A stretch of DNA of 64,000 nucleotides from Actinopolymorpha cephalotaxi (lineage in GTDB: Bacteria; Actinomycetota; Actinomycetes; Propionibacteriales; Actinopolymorphaceae). This document shows, piece after piece, positions 33,326 through 46,625 of the stretch (positions are counted from its first letter, which is position 1; each line of letters begins with the position of its first letter). The notes beneath the pieces were generated by a model. The model made no database searches, had not been told where the DNA came from, and was given only the letters and a program-made list of their open reading frames with translations. Position numbers and translations under genes: made by a program. The DNA lies in the NCBI RefSeq assembly GCF_013408535.1, contig NZ_JACBZA010000001.1:1054001-1118000 (forward strand). The letters are read 5' to 3'.

Positions 33326-34846
33326 GTGTCCGAGTCCCGACCTGGCCCGCCGGCGAAGTCCGCCGAGACCGACCAGCCCACCAAGCCCGGAGCCGAGACC
33401 GATCAGCCAACGAAGCCCGGAGCCGAGACCGGGGGGTCCAACGCGTACGCGGTGGGGCTGCCGCCCGCGCGCCGCCGGATCTGCACGGCGATCGCGCTGG
33501 CCGGCCTGCTCGCCTCGCTGGTGCTCGGCCAGGTGGTGCAGGCGCCGACGTTGTGGGGACTGCTCCCGATCCTGCTGTACGCGGCGCTGTGCCTGCTCGG
33601 CCTGGACATCGTGGTCGCCACGGTCGTCGCCGTATTCTCCGGAATCCTGATCGCGGCCCGGCCACCCACCGAGGTGGGCGAACTCCTCGGCACCTCCCTG
33701 GGTGACCTGGTGACGATGATCGGCCTGATCATCGTGCTGGGCGCCGGGGTCGGTGAGGTGCTGCGCGTCACCGGGGTGGCCGACACCATCGTCAGCGCGA
33801 TCATGCGCACGGTGGGCGAACGCAGCCGGCACGCGGTGACGTTCGGGGTGATGCTCGCCTGCCTGGTGCTGGTCGCGAGCCTCGGCACCCTGGCCGGCGC
33901 GCTGGCCATCGCCGCACCCATCCTGATCCCCGTCACCGCCCGGATGGGCTTCACCCGTTCGGCCACCGCGTCGATGATGTTCGTCGGCGGGTGCGCGGGC
34001 CTGGCGCTGGCGCCGTTCGCCGGCTCCAACGTCGCCATCCTGTCCGCGGCCGACGTCGACTACCTCACCTACCTGCGGGTCGGCGCCGGGCCGCTGGCCG
34101 TGCTGTCGATCGCGCTGGCCATGCTGATCGTGCCGTGGATGCAGCGGCGTACGGCCGCCCGCGGCGACGACTTCTACACCGCGGAGGAGGCCTCCGACGA
34201 CGCCGCGGACACCCCCCGCAACCCCAGGGCGGGAAGGGCCACCGCCGCGTTCCTCGTCCTGCTGGTGGTGAGCGTGGTCTACGCCACGGTGACCAACGCG
34301 GGTACGGCGTTCCCGCTACTGGCCCTGCCGTTGCTCGGCATCGTCACCGGCTTCGCCGGTGGGCTGGGCAGCGTCGAGATCGCGGGCCTGATGTACCGCG
34401 GCGGCGCCCGGCTGCTCAGCATCTTCCTGCTGTTCTGGTTGCTGGCCGCGTTGTTCGGGATCATCGACCAGTGGCTGAAGCCGTACGACGTCGTCCTGGA
34501 CACGTTCGGCTCCCAGCTGTCCCACCTCGGCGCGTTCCCGTTCGCGGTGGCGATCGGGCTGCTCGGCTGGGTCGGTGTGCCGGGGGCGACGGCGGCCCAG
34601 GTCGTCCTGCTGGACAAGGTGTTCGGTGGGCTGGGCGCGACCCTCGGGGTGTCGGCGAGCGCCTGGGTCATCGTGTTGCTGTGGGCGTCCAAGGGCGACA
34701 CCTACGGGCCGTTCCCGAACGCCAACATGATCGGCGCCATGGGCCTGGCCCGCTCGCGGAACCTCCGCAACGTGTTGTTGACAGGCTGGCTGGTGATGGT
34801 CCCGGCCTGTGTGATGTACGCGATCCTGCTGGCGTTCATGACCTGA
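33326..34846 (+). CDS. GntP/NhaC-like (IT superfamily) transporter
   Basis: 506-residue membrane protein with about 12 hydrophobic helices. Features resembling GntP/CitMHS/NhaC-like carriers include MIGLIIVLGAGVGEVLRVTGVADTIV, GTLAGALAIAAPILIPVTARMG, GLALAPFAGSNVAI and the C-terminal WASKGDTYGPFPNANMIGAMGLA. The cytoplasmic N-terminus has a 10-residue Ala-Glu-Thr-Asp-Gln-Pro-Thr-Lys-Pro-Gly repeat (about 2.3 copies). The GTG start has AAGGAG upstream. Its position between the racemase and the D-aminoacylase suggests uptake of D-amino acids, N-acyl amino acids or a related carboxylate; the substrate is inferred only from context. Confidence 0.75.
   Translation: MSESRPGPPAKSAETDQPTKPGAETDQPTKPGAETGGSNAYAVGLPPARRRICTAIALAGLLASLVLGQVVQAPTLWGLLPILLYAALCLLGLDIVVATVVAVFSGILIAARPPTEVGELLGTSLGDLVTMIGLIIVLGAGVGEVLRVTGVADTIVSAIMRTVGERSRHAVTFGVMLACLVLVASLGTLAGALAIAAPILIPVTARMGFTRSATASMMFVGGCAGLALAPFAGSNVAILSAADVDYLTYLRVGAGPLAVLSIALAMLIVPWMQRRTAARGDDFYTAEEASDDAADTPRNPRAGRATAAFLVLLVVSVVYATVTNAGTAFPLLALPLLGIVTGFAGGLGSVEIAGLMYRGGARLLSIFLLFWLLAALFGIIDQWLKPYDVVLDTFGSQLSHLGAFPFAVAIGLLGWVGVPGATAAQVVLLDKVFGGLGATLGVSASAWVIVLLWASKGDTYGPFPNANMIGAMGLARSRNLRNVLLTGWLVMVPACVMYAILLAFMT
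33362..33431 (+). repeat. 30-bp tandem repeat in transporter N-terminus
   Basis: Two full units (33362-33391, 33392-33421) plus a partial third encode an AETDQPTKPG decapeptide. Three mismatches between the units show some drift. Confidence 0.85.
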
Positions 34847-34928
34847 CCCCGCAACCCCGCCTTGACGCCCGAGCCGACCGGGTCGCTCCGAGCCCGGACC
34901 GACCCGACTGCCATCCGGAGGTCAGCAC

Positions 34929-38637
<3,709 letters not shown>

Positions 38638-38640
38638 CGG

Positions 38641-39315
38641 TCAGCTCTGCGAGAGCGCCTGCCGGACGGTCTGGGTGAGCGCGGCCAGGTGGGCCAGCCG
38701 GGCGAGCTCGGAGTCGAGGATCTCCGGGCCACCGGACCGCCCGATCACCAGCGCCCGGTCGGGGTTGCCCATAGGGGTGGCCGCCGCGGTGATGTGCCGC
38801 CATCCCCGGTTGTCCCACTCGGCGGGCACCGCCAGCCGCCGGGGACGTTCCAGGGGCAGCCACGGCGCCTCGTCGCCGGGCAGGTCGGGCGCGGCCGGAG
38901 TGGACTCCTCCACCACCGCCTTCCCGGTGCCCGCGTCCCGGCACACCAGGAACGCCCAGTCGGCGCGGAACACCACCGGCGCGTGCCGGACGAGCACCCG
39001 CTCGGCCTCGGCCGGCTGCTCCGTCATCGACTCGACCACCTCGAGATCGTGGCGCAGCGTCCCGCCGGCGGCGTACCGGGACAGCCAGATCACCCGGACA
39101 CCGGGCACCGACAGGCAGGCCGACACCAGCGAGTCGGCACGTCCGCCGAGGGGGAGCTCCACCACGAAGTCGTCGATCGCGGTGCCGTCGGCGCCCCGGG
39201 ACACCACGTCCACGGCGACGATGTCGGCGCCGACCTTGCCCAGGGCCGAGGCGACCTCACCGAGCCCGCCGGGCTGGTCGGGGAGCGCGATCCGCAACAG
39301 GTACACGCTCCTCAT
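38641..39315 (-). CDS. ACT domain protein, Rv3013-like
   Basis: 224-residue protein with an N-terminal ACT domain ([35 protein letters not shown]) that should bind an amino acid. A less conserved C-terminal half follows with [15 protein letters not shown] and [24 protein letters not shown], somewhat GAF-like. Mycobacteria keep a comparable gene (Rv3013) between ligA and gatC, where its function is unknown. It converges on ligA with 3 bp between stops and diverges from gatC. Sensing glutamine or another amino acid for the adjacent amidotransferase is conceivable but not shown. Confidence 0.78.
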   Translation of the reverse strand: MRSVYLLRIALPDQPGGLGEVASALGKVGADIVAVDVVSRGADGTAIDDFVVELPLGGRADSLVSACLSVPGVRVIWLSRYAAGGTLRHDLEVVESMTEQPAEAERVLVRHAPVVFRADWAFLVCRDAGTGKAVVEESTPAAPDLPGDEAPWLPLERPRRLAVPAEWDNRGWRHITAAATPMGNPDRALVIGRSGGPEILDSELARLAHLAALTQTVRQALSQS

Positions 39316-39483
39316 TGTGGCGCGATCAGGCGTTTCGCGCGGTTGCGTGGACGTTACCGATCAACCTCGCGCGACCAGACCCGGCCAGGCGGGCCTCTCC
39401 AGCCCGACCTGACGGTGATCGTTTCGCCGTCGAGCTCCGGTGGTCCGGCTCGCCGCGGTCGCGGGTGCTGCCGCGTAGGCTCC

Positions 39484-39489
39484 TAGGAT
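39484..39489 (+). promoter_or_regulatory. Candidate -10 (TAGGAT) for gatCAB
   Basis: The 287-bp gap between the ACT gene and gatC holds no ORF. TAGGAT, with an adjacent TAGGCT at 39476-39481, is the best -10 candidate and gives a leader of about 110 nt. Confidence 0.35.
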
Positions 39490-39602
39490 TGCCCTACGGA
39501 CGGCGTCAGCCGCCGCCTGCCGTGCGTGTAGTACGCCCACACCAGCCAGGCACCCCGCGACCCGCCGGGGTGCTCCGCGAACGAGGTAAAGGAAGCACTC
39601 CA

Positions 39603-39920
39603 GTGCCTGCGATCACCCGCGAGGAGGTCGCGCACCTAGCGCGCCTCGCTCGGATCGAGCTGACCGACGACGAACTCGACCACCACGCCGGCCAGCTGGG
39701 CGTCATCCTCGAGTCGGTCGCCCAGGTCGGCGAGGTGGCCGCCGAGGACATTCCGCCCACCTCCCACCCGGTGCCGCTCACCAACGTCTTCCGCGCCGAC
39801 GAGGTACGCCCGGGGCTGACCGCCGCGGAGGCGCTGGCCGGCGCTCCCGTCGTCGACGGTGAGCCCGCGGTCGAGGAGGACCGCTTCCGCGTTCCCCGCA
39901 TTCTCGGTGAGGAGGCCTGA
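39603..39920 (+). CDS. gatC: Glutamyl/aspartyl-tRNA amidotransferase subunit C
   Basis: 105-residue helical adaptor that stabilises GatA and GatB. It has the typical [23 protein letters not shown]-terminus, the [16 protein letters not shown] middle and the FRVPRIL ending. The GTG start has an AAAGGAAG site. It overlaps gatA by 1 bp (TGATG), ensuring equal subunit supply. Confidence 0.95.
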   Translation: MPAITREEVAHLARLARIELTDDELDHHAGQLGVILESVAQVGEVAAEDIPPTSHPVPLTNVFRADEVRPGLTAAEALAGAPVVDGEPAVEEDRFRVPRILGEEA

Positions 39921-41419
39921 TGAGCGACAGCGACCTGACCAGGCTCACCGCCGCCCGGCTCGCCGAGCTGATCGCCACCGGCGAGGCCTCCGCGGTGGAG
40001 GTCGCCCAGGCCCACCTGGACCGGATCGGCAAGGTCGACGACCGGATCCACGCGTTCCTCCACCTCGACACCGAGGGCGCACTCGCCGCCGCCCGTCAGG
40101 TGGACGACCGGCGCGCGGCCGGCGGCACGCTCGGCCCGCTGGCCGGGGTTCCGCTCGCCCTCAAGGACGTCCTCACCATGAAGGACGTGCCGACCACCTG
40201 CGGCTCGCGGATCCTGGAGGGCTGGCGGCCGCCGTACGACTCGACCGTCGTCCGCCGGCTGCGCGAGGCCGGCGTGGTCGTCCTCGGCAAGACGAACATG
40301 GACGAGTTCGCGATGGGTTCCTCCACCGAGAACTCCGCCTTCGGCCCGACCCGCAACCCGTGGGACACCGACCGGATCCCGGGCGGTTCCGGCGGCGGCT
40401 CGTCGGCGTCGCTGGCGGCGTTCGAGGCGCCGCTGGCGATCGGCACCGACACCGGCGGTTCGATCCGCCAGCCCGGCTCGGTGACCGGGACGGTCGGGGT
40501 GAAGCCCACCTACGGCGGGGTGTCCCGCTACGGCCTGGTGGCGTTCTCCTCCAGCCTGGACCAGGCCGGTCCGTGTGCCCGCACGGTGCTCGACGCGGCC
40601 CTGCTGCACAGCGTGATCGCCGGCCACGACCCGCTGGACTCCACCTCGATCGACCGTCCCGTCCCGCCGGTGGTGGACGCCGCCCGCAACCCCGACGTGC
40701 GCGGCCTGCGGGTCGGCGTGGTGAAGGAGCTCGGCGGCGCCGGTTTCCAGCCCGGGGTGGAGCAGCGCTTCCGCGAGGCGGTCGACCTGCTCTCCGACCT
40801 GGGTGCGGAGGTCGTCGAGGTGTCCTGCCCGCACTTCACCTACGGCCTGGCCGCCTACTACCTCATCGCGCCGAGCGAGGCGTCCAGCAACCTCGCCCGC
40901 TTCGACGGGATGCGGTACGGCCTGCGCGCCGGCGACGACGGCCGGCACAGCGCCGAGGAGGTGATGGCGCTGACCCGCGAGGCCGGGTTCGGAGACGAGG
41001 TCAAGCGGCGCATCATGATCGGCACGTACGCCCTCTCCAGCGGCTACTACGACGCCTACTACGGCCAGGCGCAGAAGGTCCGCACGCTCATCACCCGCGA
41101 CTTCGAGCGGGCGTACGAGCAGGTCGACGTGCTCGTGTCGCCGACCACGCCCACCACCGCGTTCCGGATCGGCGAGCGGGCGGACGACCCGCTGGCGATG
41201 TACGCCGCCGACCTGTGCACCATCCCCGCCAACCTCGCCGGCAACGCCGCCGCGTCCTTCCCGGCCGGCCGCTCGCCGGAGGACGGGCTGCCGGTGGGCC
41301 TGCACGTGATGGCGCCGGCGATGGCCGACGACCGGCTCTACCGCGTGGGTGCCGCCGTGGAGCAGGAGTTCGAGCGCCGCTGGGGACACCCGCTGCTGGC
41401 GGAGGTGCCGGAGCTATGA
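39920..41419 (+). CDS. gatA: Glutamyl/aspartyl-tRNA amidotransferase subunit A
   Basis: 499-residue amidase-signature glutaminase that supplies ammonia for converting Glu-tRNA(Gln) and/or Asp-tRNA(Asn). The catalytic Lys is in [10 protein letters not shown]; the cis-Ser lies in the [10 protein letters not shown] glycine-rich loop and the nucleophile Ser in [12 protein letters not shown]. The usual alanine after IRQP is glycine here. The C-terminal [13 protein letters not shown] and [11 protein letters not shown] match the family. It is coupled to gatC; gatB follows 82 bp later. Confidence 0.96.
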   Translation: MSDSDLTRLTAARLAELIATGEASAVEVAQAHLDRIGKVDDRIHAFLHLDTEGALAAARQVDDRRAAGGTLGPLAGVPLALKDVLTMKDVPTTCGSRILEGWRPPYDSTVVRRLREAGVVVLGKTNMDEFAMGSSTENSAFGPTRNPWDTDRIPGGSGGGSSASLAAFEAPLAIGTDTGGSIRQPGSVTGTVGVKPTYGGVSRYGLVAFSSSLDQAGPCARTVLDAALLHSVIAGHDPLDSTSIDRPVPPVVDAARNPDVRGLRVGVVKELGGAGFQPGVEQRFREAVDLLSDLGAEVVEVSCPHFTYGLAAYYLIAPSEASSNLARFDGMRYGLRAGDDGRHSAEEVMALTREAGFGDEVKRRIMIGTYALSSGYYDAYYGQAQKVRTLITRDFERAYEQVDVLVSPTTPTTAFRIGERADDPLAMYAADLCTIPANLAGNAAASFPAGRSPEDGLPVGLHVMAPAMADDRLYRVGAAVEQEFERRWGHPLLAEVPEL

Positions 41420-41501
41420 GGCCAGTCACCCAGGCACCGCACGCCACGCACGTGATTCCGGTTAGGCACGCAACGCCGGCAGGCGAGGAGAACGCCGCAT
41501 C

Positions 41502-43001
41502 ATGACCGTCACCACCGACCTGATGTCCTACGACGAGGCACTGGAGCTCTTCGACCCGGTGATGGGTCTGGAGGTGCACGTCGAGCTGAACACCGCCACC
41601 AAGATGTTCTGCGGGTGCCCGACGGAGTTCGGCGCGCCCCCCAACACCCAGGTGTGCCCGGTCTGCCTCGGCCTGCCCGGGGCACTGCCGGCGGTCAACG
41701 GCCGCGCGGTCGAGTCGGCGATCCGGATCGGCCTCGCCCTCGGCTGCGACATCGCGCCGTGGTGCCGGTTCGCGCGGAAGAACTACTTCTACCCGGACAT
41801 GCCGAAGGACTTCCAGACCAGCCAGTACGACGAGCCGATCGCCACCGACGGCGCGCTGGAGGTGGAGGTCGAGGGGCAGACCTTCCGGGTGGAGATCGAG
41901 CGCGCCCACATGGAGGAGGACACCGGCAAGTCCTCCCACGTCGGGGTCAGCGGCCGCATCCACGGCGCCGACTACTCCATCGTCGACTACAACCGCGCCG
42001 GCATCCCGCTGATCGAGATCGTCACCAAGCCGATCGAGGGCGCCGGCCGACTGGCACCGCAGGTGGCCCGCGCCTATGTCGGGCAGCTGCGCGACCTGCT
42101 GCGGGCGCTCGGCGTGTCCGACGTACGGATGGAGCAGGGGTCGCTGCGCTGCGACGCGAACGTCTCCCTGCGCCGGCACGGCGTGACGCCGTACGGCCTG
42201 CGGACCGAGACCAAGAACGTCAACTCGCTGCGCTCGGTCGAACGAGCGCTGACGTACGAGATCTGCCGGCAGGCCGCGATCCTCGACGGCGGCGGCAAGG
42301 TCACCCAGGAGACCCGGCACTGGCACGAGGACACCGGCGTCACCACGTCCGGCCGGTCGAAGGAGGAGGCGGAGGACTACCGCTACTTCCCCGAGCCCGA
42401 CCTGGTGCCGATCGCCCCGTCCGATGCGTGGGTGGAGGAGCTGCGGGCGACCCTGCCGGAGCCGCCGAGCCTGCACCGGCGACGGCTGTTCGAGGCGTGG
42501 GGCTTCACCGAGATGGAGTTCCGCGACGTGCTGGGCGCGGGTGCGCTGCACCTGGTCGAGGCGACGGTCGGGGCCGGCACCACGCCGGCCGCCGCCCGCA
42601 AGTGGTGGCTGGGCGAGCTGGCCCGCCGGGCGAGGGAGACCGAGGTCGAGCTGGAGGCGCTGCCGATCACGCCCGCGCAGGTCGCCGGGGTGCAGGCCCT
42701 GGTCGACGCCGGCACCGTCAACGACAAGTTGGCACGGGAGGTCATCGACGGCGTACTCGCCGGCGAGGGCGCCCCGGAGGAGGTCGTGGACAGGCGCGGG
42801 CTCGCGGTCGTCAGTGACGACTCCGCACTCGGCGCCGCTGTCGACCGGGCGATCGAGGCCAACCCCGGCGTCGCCGAGAAGATCCGCGGCGGCAAGGTGG
42901 CCGCCGCCGGCGCGCTGATCGGCGCGGTGATGAAGGAGATGCGCGGACAGGCCGACGCGGGCCGGGTCCGCGAGCTGATCCTGCAGCGCCTCGGGCAGTG
43001 A
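41502..43001 (+). CDS. gatB: Glutamyl/aspartyl-tRNA amidotransferase subunit B
   Basis: 499-residue kinase-like subunit that phosphorylates the misacylated tRNA and accepts ammonia from GatA. Core motifs are [35 protein letters not shown] (zinc cysteines), [31 protein letters not shown] and [12 protein letters not shown]. The C-terminal YqeY-like tail contains [13 protein letters not shown] and [24 protein letters not shown] site lies 12 nt before the ATG. A hairpin follows the stop. Confidence 0.97.
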   Translation: MTVTTDLMSYDEALELFDPVMGLEVHVELNTATKMFCGCPTEFGAPPNTQVCPVCLGLPGALPAVNGRAVESAIRIGLALGCDIAPWCRFARKNYFYPDMPKDFQTSQYDEPIATDGALEVEVEGQTFRVEIERAHMEEDTGKSSHVGVSGRIHGADYSIVDYNRAGIPLIEIVTKPIEGAGRLAPQVARAYVGQLRDLLRALGVSDVRMEQGSLRCDANVSLRRHGVTPYGLRTETKNVNSLRSVERALTYEICRQAAILDGGGKVTQETRHWHEDTGVTTSGRSKEEAEDYRYFPEPDLVPIAPSDAWVEELRATLPEPPSLHRRRLFEAWGFTEMEFRDVLGAGALHLVEATVGAGTTPAAARKWWLGELARRARETEVELEALPITPAQVAGVQALVDAGTVNDKLAREVIDGVLAGEGAPEEVVDRRGLAVVSDDSALGAAVDRAIEANPGVAEKIRGGKVAAAGALIGAVMKEMRGQADAGRVRELILQRLGQ

Positions 43002-43007
43002 CCTGAC

Positions 43008-43047
43008 GGACGCGGCGCCTTGGTCGATGACCGGAGGCGCCGCGTCC
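43008..43047 (+). terminator. Terminator of gatCAB
   Basis: Perfect 12-bp stem GGACGCGGCGCC/GGCGCCGCGTCC (43008-43019 with 43036-43047), 16-nt loop. Confidence 0.8.
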
Positions 43048-43049
43048 GG

Positions 43050-43110
43050 CGGCAAGGTGCGGTTGACGCCGGCAAGGTGCGGTTGACGGGGCTACCTCGT
43101 CAACCGCACC
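43050..43110. repeat. 19-bp direct repeat plus inverted copy
   Basis: The 19 bp at 43050-43068 recur exactly at 43070-43088. Thirteen bases of the second copy (43076-43088) are complementary to 43098-43110, the last codons of the minus-strand sugar dehydrogenase remnant. The result is a hairpin that can terminate it. Confidence 0.8.
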
Positions 43111-43970
43111 AGCAGGATCCGGTCGTCGCCGGGCCGCGGCGGCACCCGGCCGTCGGTGTTGTTGGTGACCAGCCAGAGGTCGCCGCGCCAGGTGCGGGCG
43201 ACGGTCCGAAGCCGGCCGTAGACGCCGGTGAAGAACGCCTCGGGCGTGCCGACCACCTGGTCTCCGCTGATCTGGATCCGCCACAGCCGCTGCCCGCGCA
43301 GCCCCGCCATCCACAGCGCGCCGCGGGAGTAGGCCAGCCCGGACGGGGAGGCCTCCGACGTCGGCCACTGCGCGAGCGGGTCGACGAACCTCGGGTCGTG
43401 CGCGACCCCTTCCACGATGGGCCAGCCGTAGTTGTTGCCCGGCCGGATGAGGTTCAGCTCGTCCCAGGTGTTCGCGCCGAGTTCGTCCGCCCACAGCCGG
43501 CCCCACGGGTCGAAGGCCAGGCCCTGCACGTTGCGGTGTCCGTAGCTCCACACCGCGGTACCGAACGGGTTGCCGGGCGCGGGCGTGCCGTCCCCGCGGA
43601 TCCGCAGGATCTTTCCGCCCAGGGATGCCAGGTCCTGCGCGTTCGCGCCGACGGTCGCGTCACCGGTGCCGGCGTAGAGGAACCCGTCGGGACCGAACAC
43701 CAGCCGGCCGCCGTTGTGCGCACCCGCGGCCGGGATGCCGGAGAGGATGACCTCCGGCGCGCCGAGGGTGCCTCCTGTGTAGCGCATCCGCGCGATCCGG
43801 TTGTCGGTGGCGGTGGTGAAGTACGCGTAGACGTAGTGGTCCCGCCAGAAGGTCCACGGGCGGATCGCCAGGCCGAGCAGGCCGCCCTCGCCGCCGTGCC
43901 GGACACCGGGGACCGTGCCCACCACCACGGTGGCGCCGTCGCGCTGGACGCGCTTGATCTGGGCGGTGTC
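43092..43970 (-). pseudogene. N-terminally truncated PQQ-type sugar dehydrogenase paralogue
   Basis: Similarity to the two upstream paralogues begins abruptly at Asp-Thr-Ala (codon 43970-43968), immediately preceded in frame by a TGA (43973-43971). The signal peptide, lipobox and first propeller strands (about 110-140 residues) are missing. The rest, up to LVRLTR, is intact: GGEGGLLGLAI, AHNGGRLVFGPDGFLYAGTGD, GHRNVQGLAFDPWGRLW, LNLIRPGNNYGWP and PSGLAYSRGALWMAGLRGQRLW. A GTG at 43928 could start a 278-residue product, but it would be cytoplasmic and lack part of the propeller. It is most likely a decayed tandem duplicate. Confidence 0.8.
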
Positions 43971-44021
43971 TCATCCAGCTGTCGGCGGCCGTCGCACCGT
44001 GGCGGTGGCCCGACCCGGCCG

Positions 44022-45305
44022 TCAGCGGGTGAGCCGCAGCCGGAGGATCCGGTCGTCACCCGGCCGGGGCGAGACCCGGCCGTCGGTGTTGTTCGTGAGC
44101 AGCCACAGCGATCCGTCCGGTGCCCGGGCGACGTGCCGCAGCCGTCCGTACGTACCGACGAGGAACGCCTTCGACGCTCCGGTCACGCGACCGCCGGCGA
44201 CCGGCACCCGCCACAGGCGTTCGCCGCGCAGCGAAGCGAGCCACATCGACCCGTCGGCGTAGGCGAGCCCGGACGGCGAGGCGTCGTCGGTGGGCCACTG
44301 CGCCAGCGGGTCGACGTACCCGCGCCGGGCACCGCCGCGCCCCTCCAGCACCGGCCAGCCGTAGTTGCCGCCGGCCCGGATCCGGTTGAGCTCGTCCGCC
44401 GCCTTGTCACCGAACTCGCTCGCCCACAACCTGCCCTGCGGGTCGAAGACCAGGCCCTCGACGTTGCGGTGGCCGTAGGTCCAGACCGCGGTGCCGAACG
44501 GGTTGCCCGGCGCCGGTTTCCCGCTCGCGGTGAGGCGCAGGACCTTGCCGCCGAGGGAGGAGCGGTTCTGGGCCCGGGCGCGCTGTTCGCCGTCGCCGGT
44601 GGGTACGTAGAGGTAGCCGTCCGGCCCGAACCTCAGCCGCCCGCCGTTGTGGTGCTGCGGCCCGCGCGGGATCCCGGTGAAGACCGCCTCCGGCGCACCG
44701 AGCGCGGAGCCGGTGTAGGTCATGCGGACGACCCGGTTGTCGGTACCGGTGGTGATGTAGGCGTACAGCAGGCGGTCGCGGGAGAAGTGCGGCGACAGCG
44801 CCAGCCCGAGCAGTCCGCCCTCGCCCTCGTGCACCACGCCGGGCACCCGGCCGACGGTGCTGACGTTCCCGCCCGGTGTCACCCGGTCGATCCGCGCGGT
44901 GTCGCGCTCGGACAGCAGGGCGGACCCGTCGGGTAGGAACGCGAGGTCCCACGGTGTGGTGAGCCCCTTCGCGATGGTGCCGGCGACGACCGGGCGGGCG
45001 GGGCCGGCCGGCCGCGAGGCCGCCTTCCGGGAGGCGGCCGGCCGCGGTGCGGCTCGCCGCTTCGGAGCGGCCGAGGTCGCCCGGGGGGTCGGCTTCGGCG
45101 ATACGGAGGTGGCCGACGGCGTGGGTGAGGCCGGCGTGGTCGGAGTCGCGGTCGCGGTCGGCCGGGCGCTCTTGGACGGGGTGGCCCGCCGGTCCGGTCC
45201 GCCGGAGTTGTCGGTGCCGGTGAGTCCACAGGCGGTGGCCGTGCACAGCACGACCGTCAGCAGCAGCGCACGCAGGGTCAGGCGGGGAGTTCGGGATCTG
45301 GTCAT
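44022..45305 (-). CDS. PQQ-dependent sugar dehydrogenase-like lipoprotein
   Basis: 427-residue exported six-bladed propeller of the soluble glucose/aldose sugar dehydrogenase group (GdhB, YliI). A signal with lipobox (LRALLLTVVLCTATAC) predicts a lipid-anchored extracytoplasmic protein. About 75 Thr/Pro/Ser/Ala-rich residues form a wall-spanning stalk. The propeller has LAFLPDGSALLSERDTARI, HEGEGGLLGLALSPHF, HHNGGRLRFGPDGYLYVPTGDG, GHRNVEGLVFDPQGRLW and NRIRAGGNYGWP. Whether it binds PQQ or is a non-enzymatic sugar binder is open. It overlaps the upstream paralogue by 4 bp (ATGA) and is followed by the truncated copy. Confidence 0.85.
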   Translation of the reverse strand: MTRSRTPRLTLRALLLTVVLCTATACGLTGTDNSGGPDRRATPSKSARPTATATPTTPASPTPSATSVSPKPTPRATSAAPKRRAAPRPAASRKAASRPAGPARPVVAGTIAKGLTTPWDLAFLPDGSALLSERDTARIDRVTPGGNVSTVGRVPGVVHEGEGGLLGLALSPHFSRDRLLYAYITTGTDNRVVRMTYTGSALGAPEAVFTGIPRGPQHHNGGRLRFGPDGYLYVPTGDGEQRARAQNRSSLGGKVLRLTASGKPAPGNPFGTAVWTYGHRNVEGLVFDPQGRLWASEFGDKAADELNRIRAGGNYGWPVLEGRGGARRGYVDPLAQWPTDDASPSGLAYADGSMWLASLRGERLWRVPVAGGRVTGASKAFLVGTYGRLRHVARAPDGSLWLLTNNTDGRVSPRPGDDRILRLRLTR

Positions 45306-46516
45306 GGAAGCCTCAGTCGGAGGACCCGGTCGTCGCCGGGCTCGGGTGCTCCCCGTCCGTCGGTGTTGCTGGTGCTCAGCCACAGGCTGCCGTCCGGCGC
45401 GACCGCGACGGTCCGCAGCCGGCCGTGGCTGCCGGAGAGGTACGCCTGCGGCTCGCCGGTCCGGTGGCCGTCCCGCACCGGGATCCGCCACAGCCGGCGC
45501 CCGCGCAGCCCGGCCATCCACAGCGCGCCGTCGGCGTAGGCGAGACCGGACGGCGAGGCGTCGCTGGTCGGCCACTGCGCCACCGGGTCCAGCGACCTGC
45601 GGTCCTGGGAGATCCCCTCCGCCTGCGGCCAGCCGTAGTTGCCGCCCCGGCGGATGAGGTTGAGCTCGTCCCAGGTGTTCTGGCCGAACTCGCTGGCCCA
45701 CAGCCGGCCGCCGCTGTCGAACGCGAGGCCCTGGACGTTGCGGTGCCCGTAGCTCCACACCGGCGAGACGTCGAACGGGTTGCCGGGCGCGGGTTTGCCG
45801 TCGGGGGTCAGCCGGAGGATCTTGCCGCCGAGGGAGCGGCGGTTTTGGGCGTTGTCGCCGTCGGCGGCGTCGCCGGTCCCGGCGTACAGCATGCCGTCGG
45901 GTCCGAACACCATCCGCCCGCCGTTGTGCACGCCCGCCGCCGGAATGCCGGCGAGGAGCACCTCCGGGGCGCCGAGGCGTCCGCCGTCGAAGCGCATCCG
46001 CACGATCCGGTTGTCCTTCGCGGTGGTGAGGTACGCGTAGACGTACGGCTGCTCCTCGAACGTCGGGGCCACCGCGAGCCCGAGCAGCCCGCCCTCGCCG
46101 CCCTCCTGTACGCCGGGGACCCGGCCCACCTCGGTGGGCCGGCCGCTCTCCGCCGTGCCCGCGGCACCCGCGGCGCTGGCGGCGCCGGCGGGGATCCGGC
46201 GTACCCGGCCGGTGTCGCGCTCGGCCACCAGCGCGCTGCGGTCGGGCAGGAACGCGAGCCCCCACGGCGCGGCCAGGCCGGTGGCGACGACCGCGGCGAC
46301 CCGCGGCCGGTCCGCGGCGTCCCCGGCCGAACCCGAACCCGAACCCGTGCCCGTGGGCGCCGGCCGGGTGTCGTCCTCACCCCGTCCGGACGTGGGCGTA
46401 CAGCCGACGGTGCCGGCGACCAGCGCGGCGGCGACCGTTCCGATCGCCGCCCTGATCGCGGCTCTGGCGACACCCATGGTGACCGGCCGGGCGAGCAGTA
46501 CCCTGACGCGACGCAT
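45302..46516 (-). CDS. PQQ-dependent sugar dehydrogenase-like lipoprotein, first of tandem
   Basis: 404-residue paralogue of the next gene. The signal (MRRVRVLLARPV...ALVAGTVGC) ends in a lipobox cysteine. A short Gly/Ser spacer is followed by the propeller: LAFLPDRSALVAERDTGRV, GGEGGLLGLAVAPTF, VHNGGRMVFGPDGMLYAGTGDAADGDNAQN, GHRNVQGLAFDSGGRLWASEF, LNLIRRGGNYGWP and WMAGLRGRRLWRIP. ATG 46516 is chosen because it starts the signal peptide; the frame stays open much further upstream without similarity. It heads the minus-strand trio and diverges from the patatin gene. Confidence 0.85.
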   Translation of the reverse strand: MRRVRVLLARPVTMGVARAAIRAAIGTVAAALVAGTVGCTPTSGRGEDDTRPAPTGTGSGSGSAGDAADRPRVAAVVATGLAAPWGLAFLPDRSALVAERDTGRVRRIPAGAASAAGAAGTAESGRPTEVGRVPGVQEGGEGGLLGLAVAPTFEEQPYVYAYLTTAKDNRIVRMRFDGGRLGAPEVLLAGIPAAGVHNGGRMVFGPDGMLYAGTGDAADGDNAQNRRSLGGKILRLTPDGKPAPGNPFDVSPVWSYGHRNVQGLAFDSGGRLWASEFGQNTWDELNLIRRGGNYGWPQAEGISQDRRSLDPVAQWPTSDASPSGLAYADGALWMAGLRGRRLWRIPVRDGHRTGEPQAYLSGSHGRLRTVAVAPDGSLWLSTSNTDGRGAPEPGDDRVLRLRLP

Positions 46517-46614
46517 GGGCCCAGTCTGCACGGCCACCGGTGCGGCACCCCACCGCGCCATCGGAGGACGTTGCGTTCGGCCACGAACCAGTCGCTCACA
46601 GTCGCGGATCGGAC

Positions 46615-46620
46615 TACCTT
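46615..46620 (+). promoter_or_regulatory. Leaderless -10 (TACCTT) for patatin gene
   Basis: TACCTT is followed by 5 nt and then ATG 46626 with no Shine-Dalgarno, suggesting a leaderless mRNA. Confidence 0.5.
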
Positions 46621-46625
46621 CAACT

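Noticed and set aside
39506-41389. 627-codon minus-strand frame opposite gatC and gatA
   Set aside because: Antisense shadow with Arg/His/Gly bias; GatC and GatA are unambiguous on the other strand.
46134-46625. Upstream extension of the patatin ORF
   Set aside because: The extension is antisense to the sugar dehydrogenase signal and propeller region and has no conserved content; a -10 hexamer directly before ATG 46626 supports the shorter form.
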